Under the pieces are notes generated by a model. That model was not told the DNA's origin and ran no database searches. It was given only the letters and a program-made list of their open reading frames with translations. Shown piece by piece: positions 54,518 to 61,937 of a stretch of DNA of 64,000 nucleotides. Position 1 is the stretch's first letter. Each line of letters starts with the position of its first letter. Origin of the DNA: Neolewinella antarctica (GTDB lineage: Bacteria > Bacteroidota > Bacteroidia > Chitinophagales > Saprospiraceae); assembly GCF_011927835.1 (NCBI RefSeq), contig NZ_JAATJH010000004.1, forward strand, positions 359,656-423,655. Reading direction: 5' to 3'. A program made the position numbers and the translations under genes.

Positions 54518-56152
54518 TTAGTTGTTCTGCATCATTCGTGTTGGCTCGAAAGCTACTGGGATGACGACCCGGTTTTCCCGGAGTGACTCCCCAACGGGGC
54601 GGTTTTCACCGAAGCCGATCATGCTGAGGCTACTGGCGGAAGCACCTTTGTCCTGAGCGTAGTTCTGTGCGGAACCTGCACGACGCTCGGAGAGGCCCTG
54701 GTTATACTCATCGGATGCACGGCGGTCAGCGTGGCCTTCGAAGCGAATGTTGAAGTCGCTAGCGCCGGGTAGTGCGAGGAAACGATCGAGCTCCTCGATG
54801 ATTACACGGTCAGGGCGGTTGAGGTTAGACTGATCGGTGGAGAAGTAAAGGCGGTCTATCTCGATTGTACCCGTAATCGAATTAACGCGGATGTGCTGGA
54901 AGTCCTGGCCGTCGAGTAACTGATTATAGCGCGTCAGGCGCTCGTTCAGGTTTTCGGGGCGAGCACTTGGCTCGGGGCAACCATTGCGGGCGGCGGTACC
55001 GGCTTCGTCAGGGCATTCATCGTCTTTGTCGGCGATGCCGTCACCGTCGCGGTCGGGGCAACCATTAGTGCTGCGGGGGCCGGCTTCTGCGGGGCAGTCA
55101 TCGTCTTTGTCAGCGATACCGTCACCATCACCGTCGGGGCAACCGTTAAGGGCGGCCAAACCAGCTTCATCGGGGCATTCGTCATCTTTGTCAGCAACAC
55201 CGTCACCGTCACCGTCGGGGCAGCCGTTGAGGGCGGCTAAGCCAACTTCAGTCGGGCAGTCGTCGTCAATATCAGCAACACCATCACCGTCGCCATCGGG
55301 GCAACCTTTCAGCGCCGCTAGTCCGGCTACGTCGGGGCAACGATCATCTTTGTCCGCAATACCGTCACCATCCGTATCGGGGCAACCCATGGTGGACGCG
55401 GGGCCAGGTTCGGTGGGGCAGAGATCGTCATCATCGGCGATTCCGTCTTTATCGGTGTCCTTCTTACCGAAGCCGGTAGAGAAGGTTAGGCCAGTGAGTA
55501 CGTACGTGTCATCATCGGTTGGGTCGCCAGAAGCACTCACGCCGTCGATAAGATCGGAACTAGTAATACGGTAATTCACGTCAAGGCCAATGGAGGACCT
55601 TTCCGAGATGTAGAACTTGACACCCGCTCCGACTGGGAAGACTAATCCACCGGTTTCGTCCTCATCATCTCGAATGTCTTGCATAACGAGTGGCTGGTTG
55701 TCACGGCCATTAAAGTTATTATCTACGTCGCCCCAAATACCGTAGGCAATACCCGCGCCAATGTAGGGAGAGAGAATTCTCTTGAAGGTACCGTCGTCGC
55801 CAAAACGCTTGGAGGCAAAGGGTTCCAACTCAAGCATCAAGCCTGGCTCAAATACACTGGTGTTGGAGGTAAATCCGCGGTTGGAATTATCACCTTCCGT
55901 CTCGTCTCCTTCCAGGCTAGCGTAAACTAAGTGAAGTTTTAGCGCAAGAATATTGCCGAGGCGGCGACGAAGGTGGACGGCTCCACCGAAACTTGGCTGA
56001 GTGAAGACGGGTACGTCTTGGTCGATTAAGTCACCCCCCATGGAGGCGGTTCCGAGTTTAATACCGAATTCCCACGGGTAAGGGTTGCTGTTCTGGGCTG
56101 AGAGAGAGAAGCAGGCCAGCATAGCAATAGCAAGTAGTAAGTGCTTAAACAT
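54518..56152 (-). CDS. OmpA family protein with thrombospondin type 3 repeats
   Basis: A 544-residue outer-membrane protein. The signal peptide ends at about residue 19 (SLSAQ); start 56152 was chosen because it opens the signal, although the frame extends to 56203. Residues about 20-230 form a beta-barrel (WEFGIKLGTASMGGDL...), followed by six 27-residue calcium-binding TSP3 repeats of the form DxDGDGxADxDDxCP (about 232-393), then an OmpA domain (about 430-535) with FEGHADRRASDEYNQGLSERRA and FGENRP. Calcium likely stiffens the linker between barrel and cell wall. Confidence 0.93.
   Translation of the reverse strand: MFKHLLLAIAMLACFSLSAQNSNPYPWEFGIKLGTASMGGDLIDQDVPVFTQPSFGGAVHLRRRLGNILALKLHLVYASLEGDETEGDNSNRGFTSNTSVFEPGLMLELEPFASKRFGDDGTFKRILSPYIGAGIAYGIWGDVDNNFNGRDNQPLVMQDIRDDEDETGGLVFPVGAGVKFYISERSSIGLDVNYRITSSDLIDGVSASGDPTDDDTYVLTGLTFSTGFGKKDTDKDGIADDDDLCPTEPGPASTMGCPDTDGDGIADKDDRCPDVAGLAALKGCPDGDGDGVADIDDDCPTEVGLAALNGCPDGDGDGVADKDDECPDEAGLAALNGCPDGDGDGIADKDDDCPAEAGPRSTNGCPDRDGDGIADKDDECPDEAGTAARNGCPEPSARPENLNERLTRYNQLLDGQDFQHIRVNSITGTIEIDRLYFSTDQSNLNRPDRVIIEELDRFLALPGASDFNIRFEGHADRRASDEYNQGLSERRAGSAQNYAQDKGASASSLSMIGFGENRPVGESLRENRVVIPVAFEPTRMMQNN
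54974..55459 (-). repeat. Six in-gene 81-bp repeats coding TSP3 units
   Basis: Tandem 27-codon units within the OmpA gene, each with DGDG, ADxDD and CP motifs. Units three and four are closest to each other, suggesting recent duplication. Confidence 0.85.
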
Positions 56153-56361
56153 ATGCGCTAGGTTTGAACGAAAATTTTGGTTTAGAGTGTGTCGGAATCT
56201 CACCGATTAGCAATTGTTTATATCGTAGTAAGCGTGGCATTGTTCGCTTACTTTCGATACTCGAGTGCAATTGTAGGGGTTTATGGGCATACGGAACCCC
56301 ATGCTGAGCCAACTAATATTGATTTAAGGCCAAGATTTTTACTTTAAGGCACAAAAGAAGG

Positions 56362-56901
56362 CTACCGACGGTGGAATTTAAGCAAATGTCGCTCGGCTCG
56401 CTCGTCGTAAAGTTCGAGAATCAAGGCCCCCCGACTTGCCGGGGTAGGGAAGAGAATCTTGACGGGGTTGTGTACGTAACCATCCGCCCCGAATAGGGAA
56501 AGTTGGTGCCGCATTTTGGGGGGGAGGCGAAATTGCTTTAGTTCAGTGACGTCGACGGGGATCGGTACGTTGCCGTAGCCCTGCTCGGTGAGGTAGGCGA
56601 CAATCAGGGCGTACGTCTGTTCCGTTTTTCCGGCAGCAAAGGTGATGCGGTAGCAATAGCCGTCCGACGTGCCCCCCTCGGCCACCGGTCCGGCGGGGGG
56701 GAAGTTGTACCTTAGGCCATTCCTAACGATTCGTAGTTTTCCGGCTGCCGGCGCCCCGTCCTCCGGCCGTGCGTCCAGGTCATAAACGTCGGCATCATTA
56801 ATGCCCAAATCGTCACCCCCGGATAGCGTGCGAGTCGACGAACGAAAATTAGCAATAAACACGGGCCGCTTGCGGGCGGACGAACCTGGCTGATAACCCA
56901 C
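56362..56901 (-). CDS. Hypothetical protein
   Basis: About 179 residues from a possible GTG start at 56901 (VGYQPGSSARKRPVFIANF). The frame is open to an ATG at 56985, but that would overlap the divergent thioesterase gene and its promoter. I recognise no family. The middle is rich in Gly and Asp (SGGDDLGINDADVYDLDARPEDG), the rest beta-rich (YCYRITFAAGKTEQTYALIVAYL). No membrane segment. The start and function are uncertain. Confidence 0.55.
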   Translation of the reverse strand: MGYQPGSSARKRPVFIANFRSSTRTLSGGDDLGINDADVYDLDARPEDGAPAAGKLRIVRNGLRYNFPPAGPVAEGGTSDGYCYRITFAAGKTEQTYALIVAYLTEQGYGNVPIPVDVTELKQFRLPPKMRHQLSLFGADGYVHNPVKILFPTPASRGALILELYDERAERHLLKFHRR

Positions 56902-56912
56902 GAATTGTATTT

Positions 56913-56944
56913 TTTGAGTGAAATTTAAAACAAAGATAAGTTTG
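56913..56944 (+). promoter_or_regulatory. Promoter of the thioesterase gene
   Basis: TTTG (56913-56916), a 20-base spacer, TAAGTTTG (56937-56944). Both boxes are perfect. Because the -7 box lies within the annotated frame, the true start codon is likely downstream. Confidence 0.7.
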
Positions 56945-57697
56945 CTGCGCCAATCTCCCCTCCACGAATACATAAAAACCATCATCCCCGCCTACGCGAC
57001 CGGCCCGACGGGCCTGCTCACTGTGCCGTATCTAGTCCGGCTTTTTCAGGAGGCGGCCATGCTCAATACCCTGACGCTCAAGGTCAGTTCTCCCGAATTG
57101 ATGGCCTCCCACGGACTTACCTGGGTCGTGCGGCGCCAGCGAATTACTTGCCACCGCTGGCCGAAAATGAGTGAAGAGGTTGCCATCCTGACGGCACCAA
57201 CCGGGTTCTACCGGGGCTTGCTAACCTACCGGGATTTTCACCTCCTCGACGCAAACGACCAACCCATTATCTCCGCTACGTCAGAATGGTTATTAATGGA
57301 CCTCGCCGCCCGTCGCATCCGGAACATCCCTCCACACGTAGCTGCGTTGGAAAAAGACCTGGCACCCGCGACCGCGCACCTGGACCGCGCAAAATCGAAG
57401 CTGCTTCCGCCCGAGGAAATCACTAACGAAATCACCACCGAAGTCCGCTACGGTATGCTCGACTTCAACGATCACCTCACGAACCCCGTTTTCCCGGAAC
57501 TAATGCTCGAACCCCTCGGCAAAGCTTTCCTGGACGAAAACCAGCCCACCCTGATCGATATTTCTTTTCGGGCGGAGGCCCGCTACGGCGAAACCCTCCG
57601 CGCCACGGTGGGCGGGGAGGGTTCGGGGCGCGACCACGGGTTTTATCGGGGCGAAGAGTTGCTGGCCGTCATGCGGACGGAGTGGAAAAGTCTTTAG
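56918..57697 (+). CDS. Acyl-ACP thioesterase-like protein
   Basis: A hotdog-fold thioesterase of about 250 residues resembling bacterial acyl-ACP thioesterases (FatA/FatB-like), which release fatty acids from acyl carrier protein. Two hotdog halves are visible: one starting YIKTIIPAYATGPTGLLTVPYLVRLFQEAA, the second TEVRYGMLDFNDHLTNPVFPEL, with the DxNxHxxN-like catalytic motif. The stretch APATAH near residue 149 coincides with a perfect copy of the dispersed element between the halves. The GTG at 56918 is only the frame limit; a promoter overlaps it, so the true start is unsettled. Confidence 0.8.
   Translation: MKFKTKISLLRQSPLHEYIKTIIPAYATGPTGLLTVPYLVRLFQEAAMLNTLTLKVSSPELMASHGLTWVVRRQRITCHRWPKMSEEVAILTAPTGFYRGLLTYRDFHLLDANDQPIISATSEWLLMDLAARRIRNIPPHVAALEKDLAPATAHLDRAKSKLLPPEEITNEITTEVRYGMLDFNDHLTNPVFPELMLEPLGKAFLDENQPTLIDISFRAEARYGETLRATVGGEGSGRDHGFYRGEELLAVMRTEWKSL
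57362..57377 (-). repeat. Dispersed GC-rich element inside the thioesterase gene
   Basis: Perfect reverse-complement core GCACCCGCGACCGCGC, translated as Ala-Pro-Ala-Thr-Ala in the linker between the two hotdog halves. Confidence 0.75.
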
Positions 57698-57760
57698 CCA
57701 CAAAAGCACGGAAACACAAGACGCGGGAATTGTACACTTTGTGTTTCCGTGCTTTTGTGG
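57696..57760. terminator. Perfect 23-base inverted repeat between convergent genes
   Basis: Arms 57696-57718 and 57738-57760 are fully complementary, with a 19-base loop; the left arm begins GCCACAAAAGCACGG. It overlaps the stop of the thioesterase gene and lies 20 bases from the end of the metallopeptidase gene. Probably a bidirectional terminator. Confidence 0.75.
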
Positions 57761-57779
57761 CAGGAAAAATACTGTGTGC

Positions 57780-58679
57780 TTACAGCGCAAAGTTCCGGCC
57801 AAAAAAGTAATCCAGCGCCACTTTGGAACCATCGCCACTTTCGTAACCGGCGTAAAACGATTTGACGCGTTGCTCGGACGTGCCGTGCGTAAAGCTGTCC
57901 GGCACGACGTAGCCCTGGCTCTGCTTCTGAATGTTATCGTCGCCGATTGCCGAAGCGGCCGTGATGGCTTCCTGAATGTCACCTTCGCTGAGTAACTGAG
58001 ACTGTTTGTTGGCGTGGTGCGCCCAAACACCGGCGAGGTAGTCGGCCTGTAACTCCAGGCGAACGGACATGGCGTTTGCGTCTGTTTCGCTCGCCCGCCG
58101 CCGGGCCTGGCTAACCTGCTGGCTGTAGCCGAGCTGGTTTTGAATGTGGTGACCGACTTCGTGGGCCACGACGTACGCCAGCGCAAAGTCGCCGGGTGCA
58201 CGGAAACGCTGGCGAAGTTGGTCGGCGAATGACAAGTCGATGTACACCTGCTGATCGGCCGGGCAGTAGAAGGGGCCGGTGGCCGCGCTGGCAAAACCAC
58301 AGGCGGAGCGATCCTGACCGGTGAACAACACCAAAGTCGGCTCCACGTAGCGTTTGTTGTACTCCTGCGGGAAAATCTGGCTCCACACCTTTTCCGTCTC
58401 GCGGAGGGTGATACCGACAATCTTGGCGTTCGGGTCGCTGTCGTCCACTAAGCCGCCCGTGCTGGGGCCGGAAGGTGCGGGGGCGGAAAGGCCACCGCCG
58501 TTATTGCTGACGCCCAGAAACTCACCCGGGTCACCACCGAGGAACATCACTACGAGGGCGATCAGGATACCGCCGATCCCGAGGCCACCGGCAGTTTTTT
58601 TGCCGGTGCTCATTCCTCCGCCACGGCGGCCGCGGCGGTCGTCGATATTTCTGCTGCTCTCCCTACCGTCTAGTCTCAT
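57780..58679 (-). CDS. Neutral zinc metallopeptidase (YpfJ-like)
   Basis: A 299-residue membrane-anchored protein of the putative neutral zinc metallopeptidase family. A basic, glycine-rich N-terminus (RRGRRGGG) is followed by one membrane segment (LGIGGILIALVVMFLG, about 33-48). The zinc site is VVAHEVGHHIQNQLG (HExxH, about 170-184). The C-terminus has the family motif TSEQRVKSFYAGYESGD. Substrate unknown. Convergent with the thioesterase gene. Confidence 0.9.
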   Translation of the reverse strand: MRLDGRESSRNIDDRRGRRGGGMSTGKKTAGGLGIGGILIALVVMFLGGDPGEFLGVSNNGGGLSAPAPSGPSTGGLVDDSDPNAKIVGITLRETEKVWSQIFPQEYNKRYVEPTLVLFTGQDRSACGFASAATGPFYCPADQQVYIDLSFADQLRQRFRAPGDFALAYVVAHEVGHHIQNQLGYSQQVSQARRRASETDANAMSVRLELQADYLAGVWAHHANKQSQLLSEGDIQEAITAASAIGDDNIQKQSQGYVVPDSFTHGTSEQRVKSFYAGYESGDGSKVALDYFFGRNFAL

Positions 58680-58792
58680 GATGCGCTTATTATTTGTCTA
58701 TAGGTCAAAGAGAACGGACGTTTATTTATGGACCGCTCCCGCTAACTTATAAAGCAAGTTGTGGCGTCGGATGGTTCGACGCAACGGTAAAA

Positions 58793-59518
58793 TTACTTCG
58801 CGCCCGGGTCCTGCAGGGCAAAAACGCGGCGGAGCAGATCACTCGTGCGCGCACCGATGTTTTGGCGGATGTTGATCTCTTCCAGCGCGACTTTTTTGAA
58901 CAGGCCTTCCAGCGCGCGTTCCGTCACGTAATCACCGAGGTTGGTGTTGACCTCCTGGCGGGTCAGGGGGAAGTTGTTGTAGGCTGTTGCCGCGTCGAGC
59001 CAGACTTTGTTGGCGTCGTACTTATCGAGGCTGGTATTGATGACCGGCTCGAATTCGTTGAAGAGTGATTTGTAAGTCGCCCGCTGCAAAAAGGAGGTCG
59101 CCGCGTTGTCATCCCCCTTGAGAATGGACATGGCATCCTGAATCGTCATTTGGCGGATGGCGTCGACGAAAATCGGACCAGCCTTACTCGCCGCGTCCTC
59201 CGCGCCCTGGTTGATCTTCTTGATGATGACGTCTTCCAGGTTACTAAAGCCCGGGATGCCCTGAAGCTTATCGGTTACTTGGCGAACCTCGTCGGGTAAC
59301 AAAATCCGGTACGCGAGGTCGTCGAAGTAGCCACCTTCCGCACTCAGTTCGGAAGCGCCGCGCTGAACACCGTTGCGGAGTGCTTCCTTCAGGCCGCTCC
59401 CAATGTCGTCGGAACTTAGCCCGCCACTCAGGACGGTATTTAGCGTTTGGTTAATCTGCTGAGAGGTGCAGCCGAAGAACAGGAAGGGGAGGCTGAAGAG
59501 TAGGAGCTTACGGAACAT
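58793..59518 (-). CDS. DUF4197 domain lipoprotein
   Basis: A 241-residue lipoprotein (lipobox LFFGC, Cys17) of the DUF4197 family, known from Bacteroidota and Proteobacteria without a defined function. Recognisable stretches are GLKEALRNGVQRGASEL, a long alpha-helical middle, and VTERALEGLFKKVALEE near the end. It is probably in the periplasm or on the outer membrane. Confidence 0.88.
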   Translation of the reverse strand: MFRKLLLFSLPFLFFGCTSQQINQTLNTVLSGGLSSDDIGSGLKEALRNGVQRGASELSAEGGYFDDLAYRILLPDEVRQVTDKLQGIPGFSNLEDVIIKKINQGAEDAASKAGPIFVDAIRQMTIQDAMSILKGDDNAATSFLQRATYKSLFNEFEPVINTSLDKYDANKVWLDAATAYNNFPLTRQEVNTNLGDYVTERALEGLFKKVALEEINIRQNIGARTSDLLRRVFALQDPGAK

Positions 59519-59591
59519 GGCGCGTTGGTTTGTTTCCTAGAAGCCCTTCGGACGCGGGGATGTTGTATTGATAAGTTTTATTTAAAGTGGT

Positions 59592-59642
59592 GGGCGCGGT
59601 CGCGGGCTGGCCACCAGCTAGTCCCGTACTTTGTCGGGATGC
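59592..59642 (+). repeat. Dispersed element, long copy (left of folB)
   Basis: GGGCGCGGTCGCGGGCTGG, then CCACCAGCTAG, then TCCCG..CGGGA, then TGC. Nearly identical to the reverse complement of 60613-60662. Confidence 0.85.
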
Positions 59643-59651
59643 AGGGTTTTT

Positions 59652-59745
59652 CAGGCGGTAGGTTGGTAGGCGGTAGGCAGAATTAGGCGGTAGGCGATAG
59701 ACTCCCGGAATCTACCGCCTACCGCCTTTCTTTCTACCGCCTACT
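59652..59745. repeat. TAGGCGG heptamer hairpin
   Basis: Direct units (59652-59699) face inverted CTACCGC units (59713-59745). The right end reaches into the last codons of folB. Confidence 0.75.
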
Positions 59746-60499
59746 CCTTTTCAAAGTCAAACCCATCAAAATCAAACCCTTCCAAATCCCCCGGGTCGAA
59801 ACCCTCCGGCAGTTCGAAATCACCCATATCAAAATCGCCGTCGTCCATCATTTCTTCCTCTCCCGCCCCGTCGTAGAATTCTTCGTCCCCGTCGCCGGCT
59901 AGCTCGAAAGCAGCTTCGTCAAAAACGAGTGGTGGCGGTGGTGCGGCGGTTGGCGGCGAAATTTGTGGTGTCACCGGTCGGGGGCGGCTGGGCGCGCCCG
60001 TCATTCCACCACCCCCGCCGCCCGGGCCGGCGAAGGGGCCGTCGACGTCGAAGTGAGGCACGTAATCTTCAAAGGTCCTTCCCCCGGCGTAGCTGCTGCC
60101 GTAGTCATCGTAACCGCCCCGGCCGCCGCCGCTGCCACCGGACGCAGCGACGCTTACCTCCACCCAGGAAGAAGCTACTTTCCCCCCGAGGGGTGGGTTG
60201 AGTTTGTGCAACCGGATCTTTACGTTGGACACGTTATCGAACTGGTCGGCGATCCGCGCGGCCATGCGGTAGGCGAGGGCTTCGAGCAGTTGGGTGGGGC
60301 GCTTCATCTCCACCTTGAGGAGGTAGTGGATGGTGGCGTAGTTGACCGTCTGGCCAAGGTCGTCCTCGCTGGCCGCACCACCGATCTGGGCGTCGACTTC
60401 CACGTCGATGCTGAATTCATTACCCATCAGGTGCTCCTCCTCGAAGTAGCCGTGGGGGGCGTGGATACGGACGTCTTTAAGGCCGATCTTGGCGGTCAT
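59741..60499 (-). CDS. folB: Dihydroneopterin aldolase with long acidic C-terminal tail
   Basis: Cleaves dihydroneopterin in folate synthesis. Residues 1-118 form a normal FolB: VRIHAPHGYFEEEHLMGNEF (catalytic Glu), VNYATIHYLLKVEM, LLEALAYRMAARI, and NPPLGGKVASSWVEV with the catalytic Lys. Another 134 residues follow: a Gly/Ser linker, a Pro-rich patch (PTAAPPPP), and a strongly acidic end with repeated GDF, GFD and FDFD motifs. FolB is normally about 120 residues, so the tail is extra and looks disordered. Start 60499 (MTAKIGLKDV) was chosen; the frame extends to 60616. Two inverted long copies of the dispersed element flank the gene. Confidence 0.9.
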   Translation of the reverse strand: MTAKIGLKDVRIHAPHGYFEEEHLMGNEFSIDVEVDAQIGGAASEDDLGQTVNYATIHYLLKVEMKRPTQLLEALAYRMAARIADQFDNVSNVKIRLHKLNPPLGGKVASSWVEVSVAASGGSGGGRGGYDDYGSSYAGGRTFEDYVPHFDVDGPFAGPGGGGGGMTGAPSRPRPVTPQISPPTAAPPPPLVFDEAAFELAGDGDEEFYDGAGEEEMMDDGDFDMGDFELPEGFDPGDLEGFDFDGFDFEKE

Positions 60500-60612
60500 G
60501 GGGAAAAAGCTTTTCTGGGTGGAGAACGACGGTAGCCACAAAGGTAGACCGACGGGCCGGGGCGGACAACTCAGCCGGTGGGAGACTGCCCCTGCTTTGC
60601 CCCTAAAATCTG

Positions 60613-60662
60613 GCATCCCGACAAAGTACGGGACTAGCTGGTGGCCAGCCTGCGCCCGCGCC
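60613..60662 (-). repeat. Dispersed element, long copy (right of folB)
   Basis: The reverse complement matches 59592-59642 over nearly its whole length. Confidence 0.85.
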
Positions 60663-60719
60663 GTATTAACGCACTGCCAGCAGATGTTTCATTTATTGCC
60701 CTAATTAGTGACACTCAAC

Positions 60720-60727
60720 TACCTTCG
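60720..60727 (+). promoter_or_regulatory. Candidate -7 box
   Basis: TACCTTCG, one mismatch to TAnnTTTG, 37 bases before the next ATG. Confidence 0.4.
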
Positions 60728-60764
60728 CCCCTTTACGTTAGAAAACCCCGAAACCAATTCCCAC

Positions 60765-61031
60765 ATGACTACAACGTATCTCGTCGGGGCGGTCGTGGCC
60801 GCCATCGTTTACTACATCGGCAAGGAAGTCGTCGGCTCTTTTGCCCACGTGCCGGACAAAACCCTCGTCCGGTTTTGGAACGGTGAGCTCAAACGCACCG
60901 AATCAAAAGCCTTCCGCCGTGCCACCGAGCACCTCGCTACCTGCGAAGCATGTCGCGACCGGCTGGACGAAATGCGCAAAACGAACGCCGGGCCGGGGGC
61001 GGCGGACCCGCTGATCAGCCGGCGGTACTAA
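60765..61031 (+). CDS. Small membrane protein with zinc-finger-like HxxxCxxC
   Basis: An 88-residue protein. One hydrophobic segment at the N-terminus (LVGAVVAAIVYYIG, about 6-19) is followed by a cytoplasmic helix and the pattern HLATCEACRDRLDEM (about 55-69), like the zf-HC2 motif of anti-sigma factors, although the order (membrane first, finger last) is reversed relative to most anti-sigma factors. No sigma-factor gene is adjacent. The frame is open to 60708, but ATG 60765 gives the membrane protein without a long basic tail. Confidence 0.65.
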   Translation: MTTTYLVGAVVAAIVYYIGKEVVGSFAHVPDKTLVRFWNGELKRTESKAFRRATEHLATCEACRDRLDEMRKTNAGPGAADPLISRRY

Positions 61032-61235
61032 AAGCTATATTCGGCCCGGTCCACCTAAACCTACTTTACCGTGACTACTTACAACACGGATGCTATGCCG
61101 AGAACCATCAATAGTGCCATCGGCCCCTTATTACTGCTTCTCTTTGTGGCGTTCTAATTAGAATATATTCCGGAATGTCCGAGGTACACGGGCGTAGTAT
61201 AATTTACGCTAGCTACAACCCTCGTACTCAATTAC

Positions 61236-61243
61236 TACTTTCG
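61236..61243 (+). promoter_or_regulatory. Candidate -7 box of the isomerase gene
   Basis: TACTTTCG, one mismatch to the consensus, 26 bases before the ATG. Confidence 0.4.
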
Positions 61244-61269
61244 CAGAAAAGCCGAAAAGGCCAAGTAAC

Positions 61270-61794
61270 ATGCAGACCCCACTAACCATCGACGACCACA
61301 CCATCGTAACCCTAACTTACGAAGTCCGCGACGGCGGCCCCACCGGCCCCTTGCTGGAGCGTATGGACGCAAATTACCCCTTCGTTTTCATGTTCGGCAT
61401 CGGTAAAATGCTACCGGCTTGGGAACGGCGTATTTATGGACTCAAGTCCGGGATGGGGTTCACCTTCCAACTTGCGCCACAGGATGCCTATGGTGTCCCC
61501 GAAAAAGCGCAGGTAATCAAGATGCCGCTCGACTTGTTTAAGAACGAGCGCGAACAGATCGAGCCAGGCCTGTTGGTCGAGGGACAATTTGTTACGCTGA
61601 CCGATACGGAAGGTAAGGCCGTTAATGCCAAAATCTTGAAGTGGGACGATGCAGAAGTTACGCTGGATGGTAATCATGCGTTAGCTGGTAAGTCACTCTT
61701 CTTCTCCGGGGCCGTGCTGAACGTGCGGAAGGCTACGGTGGATGAGCTGATTCAGAAGCGGTACATTGATCTGGGTGGGGTTCGGCGGGAGTAG
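61270..61794 (+). CDS. SlyD-like FKBP-type peptidyl-prolyl isomerase
   Basis: A 174-residue prolyl isomerase and chaperone of the SlyD/FkpB type. The FKBP part is split by an insert-in-flap domain: TYEVRDGGPTGPLLERMD...PFVFMFGIGKMLPAWERRIYGLKSGM, then DAYGVPEKAQVIKMP (flap insert with EGQFVTLTDTEGK), then NHALAGKSLFFSGAVLNVRKAT. No histidine-rich metal-binding tail as in E. coli SlyD. Cytoplasmic. Confidence 0.92.
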   Translation: MQTPLTIDDHTIVTLTYEVRDGGPTGPLLERMDANYPFVFMFGIGKMLPAWERRIYGLKSGMGFTFQLAPQDAYGVPEKAQVIKMPLDLFKNEREQIEPGLLVEGQFVTLTDTEGKAVNAKILKWDDAEVTLDGNHALAGKSLFFSGAVLNVRKATVDELIQKRYIDLGGVRRE

Positions 61795-61860
61795 TATATA
61801 GCTCCGGCACCTTGGCTGACCAGTACTTCGTGCACCGAAAAAGATCAAAGACGTAAAAAG

Positions 61861-61901
61861 AGGAGAAAAGAAGGCCGTACGGCTACTTTTCTTTCCTCCT
61901 C
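61861..61901. terminator. Probable bidirectional terminator
   Basis: GCCGTACGGC palindrome flanked by GAAAAG and TTTTC arms, between the convergent isomerase and dipeptidase genes. Some pairs are imperfect. Confidence 0.5.
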
Positions 61902-61937
61902 CTATTCTCTCTTCTCTTCTTCTTCCGGAAACAAACA

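Noticed and set aside
54974..55459. Regular 81-bp repeats that might suggest CRISPR
   Set aside because: They are in-frame TSP3 repeats inside a gene; there are no unique spacers and no cas genes.
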